Shown: positions 45,975 to 57,307, numbered from the stretch's first letter. The stretch is DNA of 64,000 nt from Anaerolineae bacterium (GCA_030425205.1 JAUIAP010000010.1:124001-188000); one strand, 5' to 3'. A program made the numbers and translations. The notes: a model not told the origin generated them from the sequence alone.

Positions 45975-48011
45975 CTATCCATCAACAATCGGTAGACGGA
46001 CGGTAAATAGTGTTCCCTTATTAAGCTCACTCGTGACGGTTAGCGTCCCCTGATGTTTTTCAACCCCTTCTTTGACCATATAGAGACCAAGACCCGTCCC
46101 CGCAATGCCATGTTCGACAGCGGTTTTGGTGCGGTAGAAACGGCGGAATAGATTTTTTTGACCATCGGCCGATATTCCGATCCCCTCATCTTGCACCTCA
46201 ATGTGCAACATGTTGTCATCCCGCATCGCGGCGACGCGCACGGTCCCACTCGGCGTAAATTTAATCGCGTTGTCGATCAAATTTTTGAATATCGAATAAA
46301 GCATGTCGCGGTCGCCAAAGACATCAGGAAGCGGGGTGGCGATCTGCGTAACAAAATTTAACCCCTTGATCGTCGCCGCATCTTGTAATGGCGCGATAAT
46401 TTCTTTGAATAATGGCTCGGTCTCCATGCGATTGGTGCTGCGCTGTGTCTCATTTGCCTCCATTTTCGCTAACGAAAGCATTTGGCGCACCATCGCCTGT
46501 AAACGATCACTCTCATCAACAATCGTGTCAAAGAAGCGTTCCGCCTTACTGGGATCTTTGACCCCTTTGCGCAGCAGACGCGCATAGAGCAGAATGGTCG
46601 CCAGCGGTGTGCGCAGCTCATGGACGATGTTGTGGAAGAAGTCATCACGCATCCGCTCAACTTCGCGGATTTCGCGCAGATCGCTAAAGACAAAAATCGC
46701 CTCGCTAATGCGTCCACTCGCATCTTTAATGTTGGCCGCGCTGATCAAAACCGGGACAGCATCAGATGGATAATCGGTGTAGACATCACAGGCGAGACCA
46801 TCTGTCTCGCCCACCGTCGTCAGGACACGCTCGATAAATACGGCAATGTCTACGCGCCTTGCCTGCAAGATTTTTTGCAGCGGTTGTCCAATCAGCGCGG
46901 CACGCTCTTTCTGCAAGAGTGCGCTCATTGAATCGTTGATCGTTGTGATACACCCTAACGCATCGGTCGTGAGCAACCCCTCCGACATATTGTCAAAAAT
47001 TGTCTCAATGCGACGTTTTTCGGCGAGAACTTCACTATGCAGACCCGCATTCTCAAGCGCAATGGCAAGCGGGCTTGAGATGGCGCGCATTAAATCGAGA
47101 TCGGAATTATCAAATCGGCCGACTTGCTTATTGATTGCCTCAACCACCCCGATCACCTCGCCTTCAACCAAGAGTGGCACAGCCAAAATCGAGTGGGTCA
47201 CAAAACCTGATGCCGCATCGATATCTGAAAAAAAACGTTTGTCGGCGTAGACATCATTGATCATCAACGGCTCTTTGTTTGCCAACACCCATCCCGCGAT
47301 CCCCTGCCCCGCTTTTAGGCGCACCGCAGGATAGTCTTGAAAAAACGATTCCATCAAATCCTTGATAAAGACCAGCTCATTCTGCGTGTCATCGTATAGT
47401 CCAATCGAGACTGACTCAACGTTGAGAATTTGGCGCACAGGGTTTGATACTTCGTCAAAAATCTCTTCCAAGCTAAGCGAGGAGGTGAGCGATAGCGTAA
47501 TTTCATTGACTACATCAAAGACGATTTCTTGCTGTGTAGAGCGATAGCGTAATACAGCGCGTTCGAGGTAGATAGTTAGAAAATGAGCGATGGCGGTCAG
47601 CGGAACGGTAGCGCGTTGGTCGATTAGACCCACTGCGCCGGCGGGGGTCGATCCGTAGCGGGTTTTGTTGAAGGGAGCAAGTGTGACGGAGGCGGCGGTT
47701 TTGGGGATGGGGGATGAGCTGAGATCGGCCGAATCTAAGCGCACAATTTCATTCCCTGCCAACGGACCAGCCAACACCTCTGAATCATCCTGCCAAATCA
47801 GCTGTTCCATCGTGCCATCTGGCTCGGCGCACCAAAGATCATAGGGCTCTTTGTAGGGCGACCGCAACACGACAATCGCCGTGTGATGGGTCGTTCTTGC
47901 CAGCGTTTGTGCTGCCACCATGCAAACATGGTGTGAATCATAAATTTCCGCGAGGTCGTGGGTCAACTGTTCAAAAAGCGTCGTCGATATTGTGGGAACT
48001 ACTATAGACAT
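45975..48011 (-). CDS. Soluble sensor histidine kinase with GAF and PAS domains
   Basis: About 678 residues from the ATG at 48011; an upstream in-frame TTG at 48047 lacks support. No membrane helix is apparent. The N-terminal 150 residues look like a diverged GAF domain, followed by a clear GAF (about 165-320, GQGIAGWVLANKEPLMINDV), PAS (335-445), HisKA with His464 in NIVHELRTPL, and HATPase (NLIDNAIKFTPSG, DEGIGI, GTGLGLYMV). No response regulator is adjacent. It probably senses a cytoplasmic small molecule or redox state. Confidence 0.88.
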   Translation of the reverse strand: MSIVVPTISTTLFEQLTHDLAEIYDSHHVCMVAAQTLARTTHHTAIVVLRSPYKEPYDLWCAEPDGTMEQLIWQDDSEVLAGPLAGNEIVRLDSADLSSSPIPKTAASVTLAPFNKTRYGSTPAGAVGLIDQRATVPLTAIAHFLTIYLERAVLRYRSTQQEIVFDVVNEITLSLTSSLSLEEIFDEVSNPVRQILNVESVSIGLYDDTQNELVFIKDLMESFFQDYPAVRLKAGQGIAGWVLANKEPLMINDVYADKRFFSDIDAASGFVTHSILAVPLLVEGEVIGVVEAINKQVGRFDNSDLDLMRAISSPLAIALENAGLHSEVLAEKRRIETIFDNMSEGLLTTDALGCITTINDSMSALLQKERAALIGQPLQKILQARRVDIAVFIERVLTTVGETDGLACDVYTDYPSDAVPVLISAANIKDASGRISEAIFVFSDLREIREVERMRDDFFHNIVHELRTPLATILLYARLLRKGVKDPSKAERFFDTIVDESDRLQAMVRQMLSLAKMEANETQRSTNRMETEPLFKEIIAPLQDAATIKGLNFVTQIATPLPDVFGDRDMLYSIFKNLIDNAIKFTPSGTVRVAAMRDDNMLHIEVQDEGIGISADGQKNLFRRFYRTKTAVEHGIAGTGLGLYMVKEGVEKHQGTLTVTSELNKGTLFTVRLPIVDG

Positions 48012-49731
<1,720 letters not shown>

Positions 49732-49743
49732 GCACACCCCTGC

Positions 49744-49829
49744 GGTTAAAACCGAAGGCTGTTACACAATGCGTGTTAAATGCTCAGAGCAAGAACGCTC
49801 GCGCAGCAGATCAGTCTTTGGTTTTAACC
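49744..49829. terminator. Long-range inverted repeat between eno and the LCP gene
   Basis: GGTTAAAACCGAAG (49744-49757) can pair with CTTTGGTTTTAACC (49816-49829), 14 bp with one mismatch around a 58-base loop. It fills the spacer between two convergent genes. The large loop is unusual for an intrinsic terminator, so it may be a stabilising 3' structure. Confidence 0.4.
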
Positions 49830-49851
49830 AGACAGAGGATTGTGTTTCCCC

Positions 49852-50946
49852 TTAATCAAACAGGTCTTGAATGAGACCGACAGCCTCATCCGTGCGAAGG
49901 ATGAGAACGCTTGCACCGCTGGGGGTTGTGTAACTGTAGACATAGTTGTAGTCAAGCACACCCGTTTTGATATCATCGGCCGATATTCCCAATCCAGCAT
50001 TCGCAATACTCAATAGCTCGTTCAGCGTTAGATCGGTGAAAATACCGTTTCTGACATCCTCATAAAGCGCAGGCGCACGACGCGCCAGTCCCGTTACACC
50101 CGCATCCAAAACGGCTTGACGGAAGGCAAAGATAACTTGCTGCTGGCGACGCGAGCGTTCAAAGTCCGTATCGGCATGACGGGTTCGCATATACTTGAGC
50201 GCAAACTCCCCTTCCATCGTCTGCACACCTGCAAAGACCTCAAACGGATCGTAACCATAGTTCATGTCAGGATAGAGCGGATCGTAGATGTATTTTGGTA
50301 CATCGACCGTCACGCCACCAAATTCGTCGATGACGTTGGTCACTGTATTGAAATCGACCAACACATAGTGATCGACTTCGACACCGAGATTGCGCTCGAC
50401 CGTCTCCATCGCCAACTGTGCGCCAGCTGCGTCACCGCCGTTGCGGATGTAGCCAGCGGGAAAGGCGACGTTGATACGTTCGCGTCCGTAGTTGGGAATA
50501 TCGACATAGAGATCGCGGGGAATCGACATCATCGACGCGTTGTTTGTTTTGGGGTCAAGCGAGAAGAGAATCATCGTGTCGGTGCGCGTGGCGGCCGATT
50601 CATTGGGACGGCGGTCGAGACCCATCAATAAGATCGTTTGACGTTCATCACTTTCGAGCGTAGGGAGTGGTTCCGTTGTGGGAATAATCGCCAGCTCGTT
50701 TTCGGCAACGGCTGGTGTGACGGGCACGCCATCTTCATACTGCACGATGATGACTGGTTTGAGCGCGGAATCATCGGGATTGTTGACGGTTTCGGCCGAT
50801 CCCGCAGGATTCAACGGCGAATCAAAAATCGTCTCGGCGACCGCGTCAAACGTCAAATAGGCCAGTGCAGAGACTGAGATTATTGTGATCATCGCGGATG
50901 TGATTAACATCCATTTAAGCCAAACGGGAATGATGGTTTTTCGCAT
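49852..50946 (-). CDS. LytR-CpsA-Psr (LCP) family protein
   Basis: About 364 residues from ATG 50946, which has AGGAAAT upstream; an earlier in-frame start at 50967 is less likely. One N-terminal membrane helix (WLKWMLITSAMITIISVSALAYL) anchors an extracytoplasmic LCP domain: LLMGLDRRPNESAATRTDTMILFSLD, SIPRDLYVDIPNYGRERINVAF, and the Arg/Asp-rich KYMRTRHADTDFERSRRQQQ. LCP enzymes attach glycopolymers from polyprenyl-phosphate carriers to the cell wall or other acceptors. The acceptor here is unknown. Confidence 0.92.
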   Translation of the reverse strand: MRKTIIPVWLKWMLITSAMITIISVSALAYLTFDAVAETIFDSPLNPAGSAETVNNPDDSALKPVIIVQYEDGVPVTPAVAENELAIIPTTEPLPTLESDERQTILLMGLDRRPNESAATRTDTMILFSLDPKTNNASMMSIPRDLYVDIPNYGRERINVAFPAGYIRNGGDAAGAQLAMETVERNLGVEVDHYVLVDFNTVTNVIDEFGGVTVDVPKYIYDPLYPDMNYGYDPFEVFAGVQTMEGEFALKYMRTRHADTDFERSRRQQQVIFAFRQAVLDAGVTGLARRAPALYEDVRNGIFTDLTLNELLSIANAGLGISADDIKTGVLDYNYVYSYTTPSGASVLILRTDEAVGLIQDLFD

Positions 50947-51174
50947 TGCTATTTCCTGTAACAACAACCATAGGCCATATTAGAGATTACGCCTACGCGT
51001 CGAGTTATTACCAACTGCATTATACAAATTGACAGGAAAGACTGGGTGTCGCTAACAATACTATAGTGTGGTTGAGGACTACGTTTGCAATACGCTGGCT
51101 TCAATAACAAGCTAAATCGCACAAAATTTGGGGTATACTGTGGCGCACATAAATTTAGTACTGAGGTTATTTCT

Positions 51175-51630
51175 ATGTTGAATATTGGTGATCCTGCGCC
51201 AGACTTTACACTTTCGGCCGAAAATAATACCCCCTTCACATTATCCGATTTGCGCGGCAAGCGCGTTCTCCTCTTCTTCTATCCAAAGGCCAACACAAGT
51301 GGCTGCACTACCCAAGCTTGTGGCTTCCGCGACAATTGGGAGACGATTCAGTCGGCCAACGCCACCGTCATTGGCATTAGCCCTGACGAGCCTGCCGCCA
51401 ATGCCAAATGGAAAGCTGCACAAGACTTTCCCTTTGCGCTACTGTCTGACCCCGATCATGCTGTTGCTGAAATGTACAACGCATGGGGCGAAAAGAGCAT
51501 GTATGGGCGCAAGTATATGGGGATTATCCGCAGTCACTTTATTATTGATGCAGATGGCAATTTTGAGGATGTACAGGTGAAGATCAGCCCCAAGAAGAGC
51601 ATCGAGAAAGCTATTAAGCAACTATCATAA
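51175..51630 (+). CDS. bcp: Peroxiredoxin, BCP/PrxQ type
   Basis: A 151-residue thiol peroxidase. PDFTLSAENNTPFTLSDLRGKRVLLFFYPKA leads to TSGCTTQACGFRD, with the peroxidatic Cys44 and a resolving Cys49 five residues later, the PrxQ/BCP arrangement (the usual Pro before the Gly is Ser). The ATG at 51175 has GAGG upstream; the frame is open to 51085 but that extension has no family counterpart. It reduces hydroperoxides with thioredoxin. A terminator follows. Confidence 0.93.
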   Translation: MLNIGDPAPDFTLSAENNTPFTLSDLRGKRVLLFFYPKANTSGCTTQACGFRDNWETIQSANATVIGISPDEPAANAKWKAAQDFPFALLSDPDHAVAEMYNAWGEKSMYGRKYMGIIRSHFIIDADGNFEDVQVKISPKKSIEKAIKQLS

Positions 51631-51697
51631 GAGCTAGCAAGAGCGATACGGTTTGTCCTGCCTATTCTGAGAATACGTGTCAGATATTCGACCTTCA

Positions 51698-51729
51698 AAA
51701 ACCCAGTTTCTGGCAGAAACTGGGTTTTT
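51698..51729 (+). terminator. Rho-independent terminator
   Basis: AAACCCAGTTTC (51699-51710) pairs with GAAACTGGGTTT (51716-51727) around a 5-base loop, followed by T. It ends the peroxiredoxin gene and, because of the A run on the left, can also serve the convergent radical SAM gene. Confidence 0.85.
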
Positions 51730-51776
51730 CAGGGCTTACAACTTACATCACTTGTCGTCACGATTGGCATAAATAA

Positions 51777-53735
51777 TCAAGCCATCGGCAAGCTAATTGC
51801 CTGTCCTCGTTTCTCCGCCTGTTGCAACCGTCGCTGCTCCCGTGTCAATACGGGCGGACATTCCCACGCGTCCTTGTCCATCCCGCGCCGCGTCTCTTTT
51901 AGCTTGGGCAAAATCCCGCACGCAAAACATTGATGACGACAATCAATGCGTGTCTCTTGCTGGCGACTCATGAGATAGTCGTCGGACAGAAAACGTTTTG
52001 TTACGGCGATGTCGATGTGTTCCCACGGAAATGTCTCATCAATCGGCCGACGGCGATGCGTAAAGAGGGTTGGCTCAATTCCATACCGCTCACTGACGAC
52101 ATCCCACGCATCTTCCCATGCCGAACTAACAAATTTATCCTGCCACGCATCAAACTTCGCGCCACCGCGCCACGCCAACTCGACCACGTCTGCTACGCGC
52201 CGATCGCCACGTGACAACCATCCTTCAAACAGCGACCCTTCTGGATCATTCCAGCGCAAGCGCAGGCCGTGTCCACGAATTTCGCGCCGCAAAAAGCTCA
52301 GTTTTTCTTCTAATAGGTCAACATCGCCCATCGGTTCCCACTGGAATGGGGTATGCGGTTTTGGGATAAAGGTCGATACGCCGACATTGACGCTGGCCTT
52401 ATTGCCATGTATTTTGCGCCCCTCGTCCAAAACGCGCCTTGCCAAATCCACAATCGCCACGACATCTTCCATTTCCTCCATCGGATGCCCGATCATGAAG
52501 TAGAGCTTAATCGTGCGCCAATTGCGGCTATAAATCTCGCGGGCAGTGTCGAGCAGTTCTTCGTCAGTGACGTACTTATTGATGATATTGCGCATCTTTT
52601 CAGTTGCAGCTTCAGGCGCCAGCGTAAATCCACCGCGCTTACTATCACCGAGATTGTCCATCAATTGTGTGCTAACTGTTTCCGTTCGCAATGAGGGCAG
52701 CGAAATGTTGAGACCGCGATCCCCATACTCCTCACCAATGCGGCGCGTTAGCTCCAAAACCTCATCGTAGTCACTTGAGGAGAGTGAGAGCAAGGCAATC
52801 TCTTCATATCCCGTTTGCTGCAAAATTTGACCCATCGCATCGAGAACTTCCTGCACTGGTCGTTCGCGAACCGGTCGTGTCACCATGCCCGCATGACAAA
52901 ACCGACAGCCACGTGTGCAGCCACGCATAATTTCGATGGGAGCGCGCGCGTGAACCGTTTCGATAAATGGGACGATAAAGTTTGTGACGGGCGGGGGCAT
53001 GATCGGCGCAATCGTTTTTAGAACTTTGCGCGGGGCTTCAGGCATGTTGGGCGTGATTGCCGCGATGGTTCCATCATCCTGATAGCTAACATCATAAAAA
53101 CGTGGAACGTAAACACCCTCAACAGTTGCTAAATAACGTAGCTGTGTCTCCCGATCCATGTCGGGATTCTCTTTGCGTGCCGCCATCAAAATATCGGTGA
53201 TATTAAGAATCGCTTCTTCCCCTTCACCGATCACAAATGCGTCGATAAAGGCGTGCATGGGTTCTGGATTGTAACATGCATGACCACCCGCGATGACGAT
53301 AGGCATGGTTTCATCCCGTTCATCGCTGCGAATGGGCAGACCCGCTAAATCGAGCAGGTTGAGCGCATTGGTATAAAGCTGCTCATATGGCAAGGTGATC
53401 GCCAAGAGATCAAACTCATGAATCGGATGCTTTGTTTCAAGGGAGTAAAGCGGCATTCCCAACTCGCGAAGTTGCTCCTCCATATCAAACCATGGGGAGT
53501 AGACACGCTCAGCGACGAGGTTGTCAAAGCCATTGACGAGATCATAGAGAATCATCAAGCCAAGATTTGACATGCCGAGGTCGTAGGTGTCAGGGAAGGC
53601 CAACGCCACCTTAAAATCGACATCATCCCAATTTTTGACGATCTGATTGTATTCACCTCCCGTGTAGCGTCCGGGCTTGGAGACATAGGGGAGAATGCGT
53701 TCAAGAGTAATTTCGATCTGTTCTGGAGTCCACAT
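51777..53735 (-). CDS. B12-binding-like radical SAM protein (TIGR03960 type)
   Basis: A 652-residue protein. The N-terminal 240 residues resemble the B12-binding-like domain of the family (NWDDVDFKVALAFPDTYDLGMSNLGL). The radical SAM core has the Cys-x3-Cys-x2-Cys cluster motif in RGCTRGCRFCHAG, followed by SLSSSDYDEVLEL and SLPSLRTETVSTQL. The C-terminal part ends with a CxxxCxxC-like CRHQCFACGI segment, probably a second metal site. This is the TIGR03960 layout; the partner DUF2344 gene commonly next to it is absent. Reaction unknown, possibly RNA modification. A TATAAT with extended TGC lies eight bases before the ATG. Confidence 0.85.
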   Translation of the reverse strand: MWTPEQIEITLERILPYVSKPGRYTGGEYNQIVKNWDDVDFKVALAFPDTYDLGMSNLGLMILYDLVNGFDNLVAERVYSPWFDMEEQLRELGMPLYSLETKHPIHEFDLLAITLPYEQLYTNALNLLDLAGLPIRSDERDETMPIVIAGGHACYNPEPMHAFIDAFVIGEGEEAILNITDILMAARKENPDMDRETQLRYLATVEGVYVPRFYDVSYQDDGTIAAITPNMPEAPRKVLKTIAPIMPPPVTNFIVPFIETVHARAPIEIMRGCTRGCRFCHAGMVTRPVRERPVQEVLDAMGQILQQTGYEEIALLSLSSSDYDEVLELTRRIGEEYGDRGLNISLPSLRTETVSTQLMDNLGDSKRGGFTLAPEAATEKMRNIINKYVTDEELLDTAREIYSRNWRTIKLYFMIGHPMEEMEDVVAIVDLARRVLDEGRKIHGNKASVNVGVSTFIPKPHTPFQWEPMGDVDLLEEKLSFLRREIRGHGLRLRWNDPEGSLFEGWLSRGDRRVADVVELAWRGGAKFDAWQDKFVSSAWEDAWDVVSERYGIEPTLFTHRRRPIDETFPWEHIDIAVTKRFLSDDYLMSRQQETRIDCRHQCFACGILPKLKETRRGMDKDAWECPPVLTREQRRLQQAEKRGQAISLPMA

Positions 53736-53743
53736 AGCTGAGG

Positions 53744-53749
53744 ATTATA
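53744..53749 (-). promoter_or_regulatory. Extended -10 for the radical SAM gene
   Basis: On the minus strand TGCTATAAT ends eight bases before the ATG at 53735, so transcription should begin at or just before the start codon. No ribosome binding site fits. Confidence 0.5.
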
Positions 53750-53830
53750 GCATGGTGAATAGAGGAACACAGTGGAGAGCAGTTGGCGAAACGCATGTTT
53801 AGAAACAGATCGCCTATGCAGGACAGCGAG

Positions 53831-53836
53831 TATAAT
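53831..53836 (+). promoter_or_regulatory. -10 of a probable leaderless transcript
   Basis: TATAAT ends seven bases before the ATG at 53844, back to back with the leaderless-type promoter of the divergent radical SAM gene. No ribosome binding site lies between. Confidence 0.45.
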
Positions 53837-53843
53837 CTAGCGA

Positions 53844-55109
53844 ATGATACAGAACCGCGAACGCCTGACATGGATTATTCTGATTTTAAGCTTTTTGGCA
53901 TTTTGCAGCCTGACGCTGGCCGTGCCATTTGGCGCACAAGCTGCGGTACAGCGATCGACGCGCGCATTGATCGTGCAGGCAAGTACGGAAGATACGGTCA
54001 TTGAATCGGTGACACAGGATTTGATCGACAATAGCGGTACGCCACAGCGCTTCCGCACACCGACGGGAATGCAAACCAGTTTTGGGAGTCGTGGCGTCTA
54101 TGAGCTGATCAATCCCGATACAGATAATAATTTGGCGCGGATTGAAGTGTCGGACAATACACGGATGCGTATTAGTCGAGCGACGATGCCGCGCTTTGGA
54201 CGCAGTTCGGCCGAACCCTATTTGCGCGTCGCACTTGAACGCGGTCGAATTCGCCTCACGATTCCAGAAAAGGCGGGTGACGATATGCCAATTGTCACGC
54301 ATGTCGATGTGGGAAACACTCGGGCTACTATTGTCACACCGGGCAGCTATGCTATTGAGGCACGTGATGGTCAGATGCAGCTTTCGGTTTTGGAAGGAAA
54401 TGCAGCCATGCAGGGAAGTGGCACAGAGCTATTTGTCGCAGAGGGTGAACGCGGCATTATCAATGCGGCAGGCGAGACTGTGGGATTGTTTGACGCGGAT
54501 CGGGAATTGATTCGGAACGGCAGCTTTGAACAAGGTCTGGCATTTTGGAATCCGACGGCATGGACGACTGAACAACTACCCACTGGAAAGACCGAGGTAT
54601 TTAGTGCACAGGGCGAGGCAGTGCTGCATTTTGAGCGATTTGGTATTGGGAACGCCCGCACGGATGTGATTCAACCAATTGAACAGGGGGTCGCCGATTT
54701 TGCAGAACTGGAGCTAAGTATTACGATGCGCGTGATCAGCCAAACGCTTCCTGTTTGCGGCGGCATTGGCACAGAATGCCCGATGACGGTGCGGCTTGAA
54801 TTTACTGATGCAAGTGGTCAGGGGCAAGCATGGGAGCAGGGATTCTATGCTGTCGGTTCGGTTAATCCGCAGGGCGCTCCCGACACCTGTCAGGGGACGT
54901 GTGGGTTTCCGCTAAACCGTTATCAACATAAGTCGGTGCCGCAGTTAGACGAAACGTATGTCTATCAATCACCAAATCTGATTTCTGTTTTGGCAGGGTT
55001 GCAAATTCGGCCGAATTTCATCCAACGCATTATCCTAACGGCGGAAGGCCATAGCTTTGCGGTTGACGTGATTTCTGTATCGTTGGTGGCACGAGAAGTG
55101 GTGCAATAG
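53844..55109 (+). CDS. FecR-like envelope protein with carbohydrate-binding-like C-terminal domain
   Basis: A 421-residue protein with one N-terminal membrane or signal segment (about 9-32, LTWIILILSFLAFCSLTLAV). Residues 80-215 have the FecR-type beta pattern: AEPYLRVALERGRIRLTIPE, ATIVTPGSYAIEARDGQMQLSVLEGNAAM and ELFVAEGERGII. Residues 220-420 begin ELIRNGSFEQGLAFWNPTAW, the usual opening of a galactose-binding-like beta-sandwich. No FecI-type sigma factor or TonB receptor is nearby, so this is not a classical iron regulator. Probably an anchored surface protein; function unknown. Confidence 0.7.
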   Translation: MIQNRERLTWIILILSFLAFCSLTLAVPFGAQAAVQRSTRALIVQASTEDTVIESVTQDLIDNSGTPQRFRTPTGMQTSFGSRGVYELINPDTDNNLARIEVSDNTRMRISRATMPRFGRSSAEPYLRVALERGRIRLTIPEKAGDDMPIVTHVDVGNTRATIVTPGSYAIEARDGQMQLSVLEGNAAMQGSGTELFVAEGERGIINAAGETVGLFDADRELIRNGSFEQGLAFWNPTAWTTEQLPTGKTEVFSAQGEAVLHFERFGIGNARTDVIQPIEQGVADFAELELSITMRVISQTLPVCGGIGTECPMTVRLEFTDASGQGQAWEQGFYAVGSVNPQGAPDTCQGTCGFPLNRYQHKSVPQLDETYVYQSPNLISVLAGLQIRPNFIQRIILTAEGHSFAVDVISVSLVAREVVQ

Positions 55110-55115
55110 CGGCCG

Positions 55116-55802
55116 CTAGAAGCCTAATCCTAGCTCTTTCATCGAGACGAATTTATTTCGGCCGATAATCACATGATCCAACACTTCAATATCAAGCAAT
55201 CGCCCAGCCTGAACAACTTGTTTGGTCATCCGCGCATCTTCACTTGAGGGGGTTGGATCACCGGATGGGTGATTGTGCGCCAACACAATGCACTGTGCAT
55301 TTTCTTTGAGCGCATCACGGAAAATTTCCCCTATCCGCACCAACGCCATATTCAAGCTTCCGATGTAAACCGTTGTGATTTTCTGCACACAGTGTTTCGT
55401 GTCTAGCAACAAGACCCGCAGATGCTCTTGAGTCAAAAAGGACATTTCTGACATCAGCAGATTAGCGGCATCAGCAGGTGCTTTGATTTGGGGACGTTCT
55501 TGCGGCGTTGTGGCCAATAACCGTCGTCCCAACTCTAGCGCGGATTTTATTTCCATCGCTTTAGCTGGTCCGATTCCACTGACAGTCTGCAGCTCATTTA
55601 CTGTCGCCTTGGCGATCCCAGCCAGTCCGTTGAACGTCATGAGCAGTTCACTGGCGAGTTCGGTCACGCTTTGCCCCGGTTTGCCTCTGCGTAGAACGAT
55701 GGCGAGCAATTCGGCCGAACTCAACCCATGCTCACCGACCTGCTCGAACCGCTCATAAGGCCGCTCGCCAACGGGCATATCGTGCATGTTGATACCATTC
55801 AT
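55116..55802 (-). CDS. radC: RadC family JAB/MPN-domain protein
   Basis: About 228 residues. The N-terminal helix-hairpin-helix region reads [21 protein letters not shown] and [25 protein letters not shown]. The C-terminal JAMM domain has [14 protein letters not shown], with the His-x-His and Asp metal ligands. RadC was named for DNA repair but its biochemical role is unsettled. The frame opens at GTG 55865; family alignment supports ATG 55802 or 55787 (…[12 protein letters not shown]). Confidence 0.9.
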   Translation of the reverse strand: MNGINMHDMPVGERPYERFEQVGEHGLSSAELLAIVLRRGKPGQSVTELASELLMTFNGLAGIAKATVNELQTVSGIGPAKAMEIKSALELGRRLLATTPQERPQIKAPADAANLLMSEMSFLTQEHLRVLLLDTKHCVQKITTVYIGSLNMALVRIGEIFRDALKENAQCIVLAHNHPSGDPTPSSEDARMTKQVVQAGRLLDIEVLDHVIIGRNKFVSMKELGLGF

Positions 55803-55883
55803 GTCATAGAAATAAAACCAGCCTAAAGCAAGCAGCAAACAACCAGATAACTGTCTGCGGTCCACTGCCCCACTGTCAACTGG

Positions 55884-56054
55884 CTATTGGCTATTGTCTG
55901 CCTCTCGAATCAGTTCTACTAGCTCATCCCACTCTTCGGCGTTGAGATGCAGGGAGACACCACCTAATTCGATGTGGTAGGCAAATTCTCCGTCGTCGGT
56001 GGTTGTCCAGACGAGGAAGGATTCAGTTTCGGCAAGGGTGTTTTGTTCGTCCAT
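55884..56054 (-). CDS. Small acidic protein overlapping the AI-2E gene
   Basis: The minus strand encodes 56 residues, MDEQNTLAETESFLVW... to ...IREADNSQ, rich in Glu/Asp. The central FAYHIELGGVSLHLNAEEWDELVELI looks like a compact strand-strand-helix unit. AAAGGA stands seven bases before the ATG, one of the best ribosome binding sites in the window. The first 91 bases overlap, in another frame, the low-complexity Ser/Pro/Thr tail of the AI-2E permease gene. No known family recognised. Confidence 0.65.
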   Translation of the reverse strand: MDEQNTLAETESFLVWTTTDDGEFAYHIELGGVSLHLNAEEWDELVELIREADNSQ

Positions 56055-57307
56055 TCAGAGTTCCTTTGAGGATTATTGTCCTCAACTATCGGTTCAGTGT
56101 CAACGTGAATTGGGGTGGCTAAAGTCTCATCCAACCCAGTGGCAAGCACGCGATCCCCTTCAAAGTAGATCGGGGTATCAAACATCTTACCATTGATAAA
56201 ACGGAAAAATAAGCGAATTGTGGCCAATGTCGGTGATGCTAGCAGAATTCCAATTACACCGGCTAGTTGATAGCCCGCGAGTGCAGCAACAAGTACGACT
56301 GCGGGGTGCAAGTTTAGTTGATGTCCCATAATGCGCGGAACTAACAGATAGTTTTCAAATTGTTGAATCAGCCAGTAACACCCCCCGACGATGACCATAA
56401 ACCAAAACGGATTCAACAACTGTCCTAACCAACTCGCGTCAGCCTGAAAAAAGGCCAATACGACGGCTGGTATCGCAGCCAATATCGGCCCTGCGATCGG
56501 GATCAATTCGGCAAAGCCAGCAAAAACGCCCAATGCAATTGGGTTTGGCAAGCCGAGAATGGAGGCAACAATGAAGACGACTACGCCAATTACGACCATC
56601 AACACCAGTTGACCGCGTAGGAATGCCCCCCAGATCAGGCCAATTCGGTTGAGGATGTAGCGCAAATCTTCGTGATAACCTCGGGGCGCGGCGCGAATTA
56701 GTGCGTTGGCAGCAAGGTGCCCATCCTTTGTGAACCAAAAGGCCAAAAATAGGACAAATACTGTTTGGCTTAAAAACGCGACGGTCAACGTTGCCAAGTT
56801 GCTAACAATCCCACTGACAGATGTTGCTGACGAACCGAGCAGTGAGATCACGTTGCCCGCGAGGTTTTGAAACTCGCCAATGGTAATTTCATTGACGGGT
56901 AGAAAATAACGACCACCAAATAGGGGAATAGGCTCACTCAAGAATTGTACGGTGTTATCAACAATGCGACTCAGCAACGTCGGAAAATTGTTGATAAGCG
57001 TGGTAACTTGACGCACTAGATTTGGTGTCGCCGAAAGCGGAATAGCAAATAGACCCCCAAGTAGGCCGAGGTAAATAACAAGTGTAATCACCAAGCGAGG
57101 TACTCTATGGGCACGCTGATCAACCCAATCGACCATCGGCCGAATTACCAGTGAGAGCACGAGGGCGAAATTGAGCATGACGAAAAGCTGTGAAAACGTC
57201 AGGAGCATGGCAACCAAAAATACGCCAACCCATGCAGCGACAAACACCTTCGTGCTTTTTGACCATCTTGGAGAGGAAGGAAACTGTTCTGGACGTGCGT
57301 TGCTCAT
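55964..57307 (-). CDS. AI-2E family transporter (PerM/YdiK-like permease)
   Basis: About 447 residues with roughly eight membrane helices. The region SQLFVMLNFALVLSLVIRPMVDWVDQ, the long amphipathic segment around residues 90-140, GHLAANALIRAAPRGYHEDLRYILNRIG and FAGFAELIPIAGPILAAIPAV match AI-2E transporters, which export diverse small solutes. The ATG at 57307 has CAGGAG upstream; an earlier TTG frame start is rejected. A TGCTATAAT extended -10 lies just before, at 57327-57332. The last 80 residues are a polar tail of low complexity that overlaps the small ORF. Confidence 0.9.
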   Translation of the reverse strand: MSNARPEQFPSSPRWSKSTKVFVAAWVGVFLVAMLLTFSQLFVMLNFALVLSLVIRPMVDWVDQRAHRVPRLVITLVIYLGLLGGLFAIPLSATPNLVRQVTTLINNFPTLLSRIVDNTVQFLSEPIPLFGGRYFLPVNEITIGEFQNLAGNVISLLGSSATSVSGIVSNLATLTVAFLSQTVFVLFLAFWFTKDGHLAANALIRAAPRGYHEDLRYILNRIGLIWGAFLRGQLVLMVVIGVVVFIVASILGLPNPIALGVFAGFAELIPIAGPILAAIPAVVLAFFQADASWLGQLLNPFWFMVIVGGCYWLIQQFENYLLVPRIMGHQLNLHPAVVLVAALAGYQLAGVIGILLASPTLATIRLFFRFINGKMFDTPIYFEGDRVLATGLDETLATPIHVDTEPIVEDNNPQRNSEWTNKTPLPKLNPSSSGQPPTTENLPTTSN

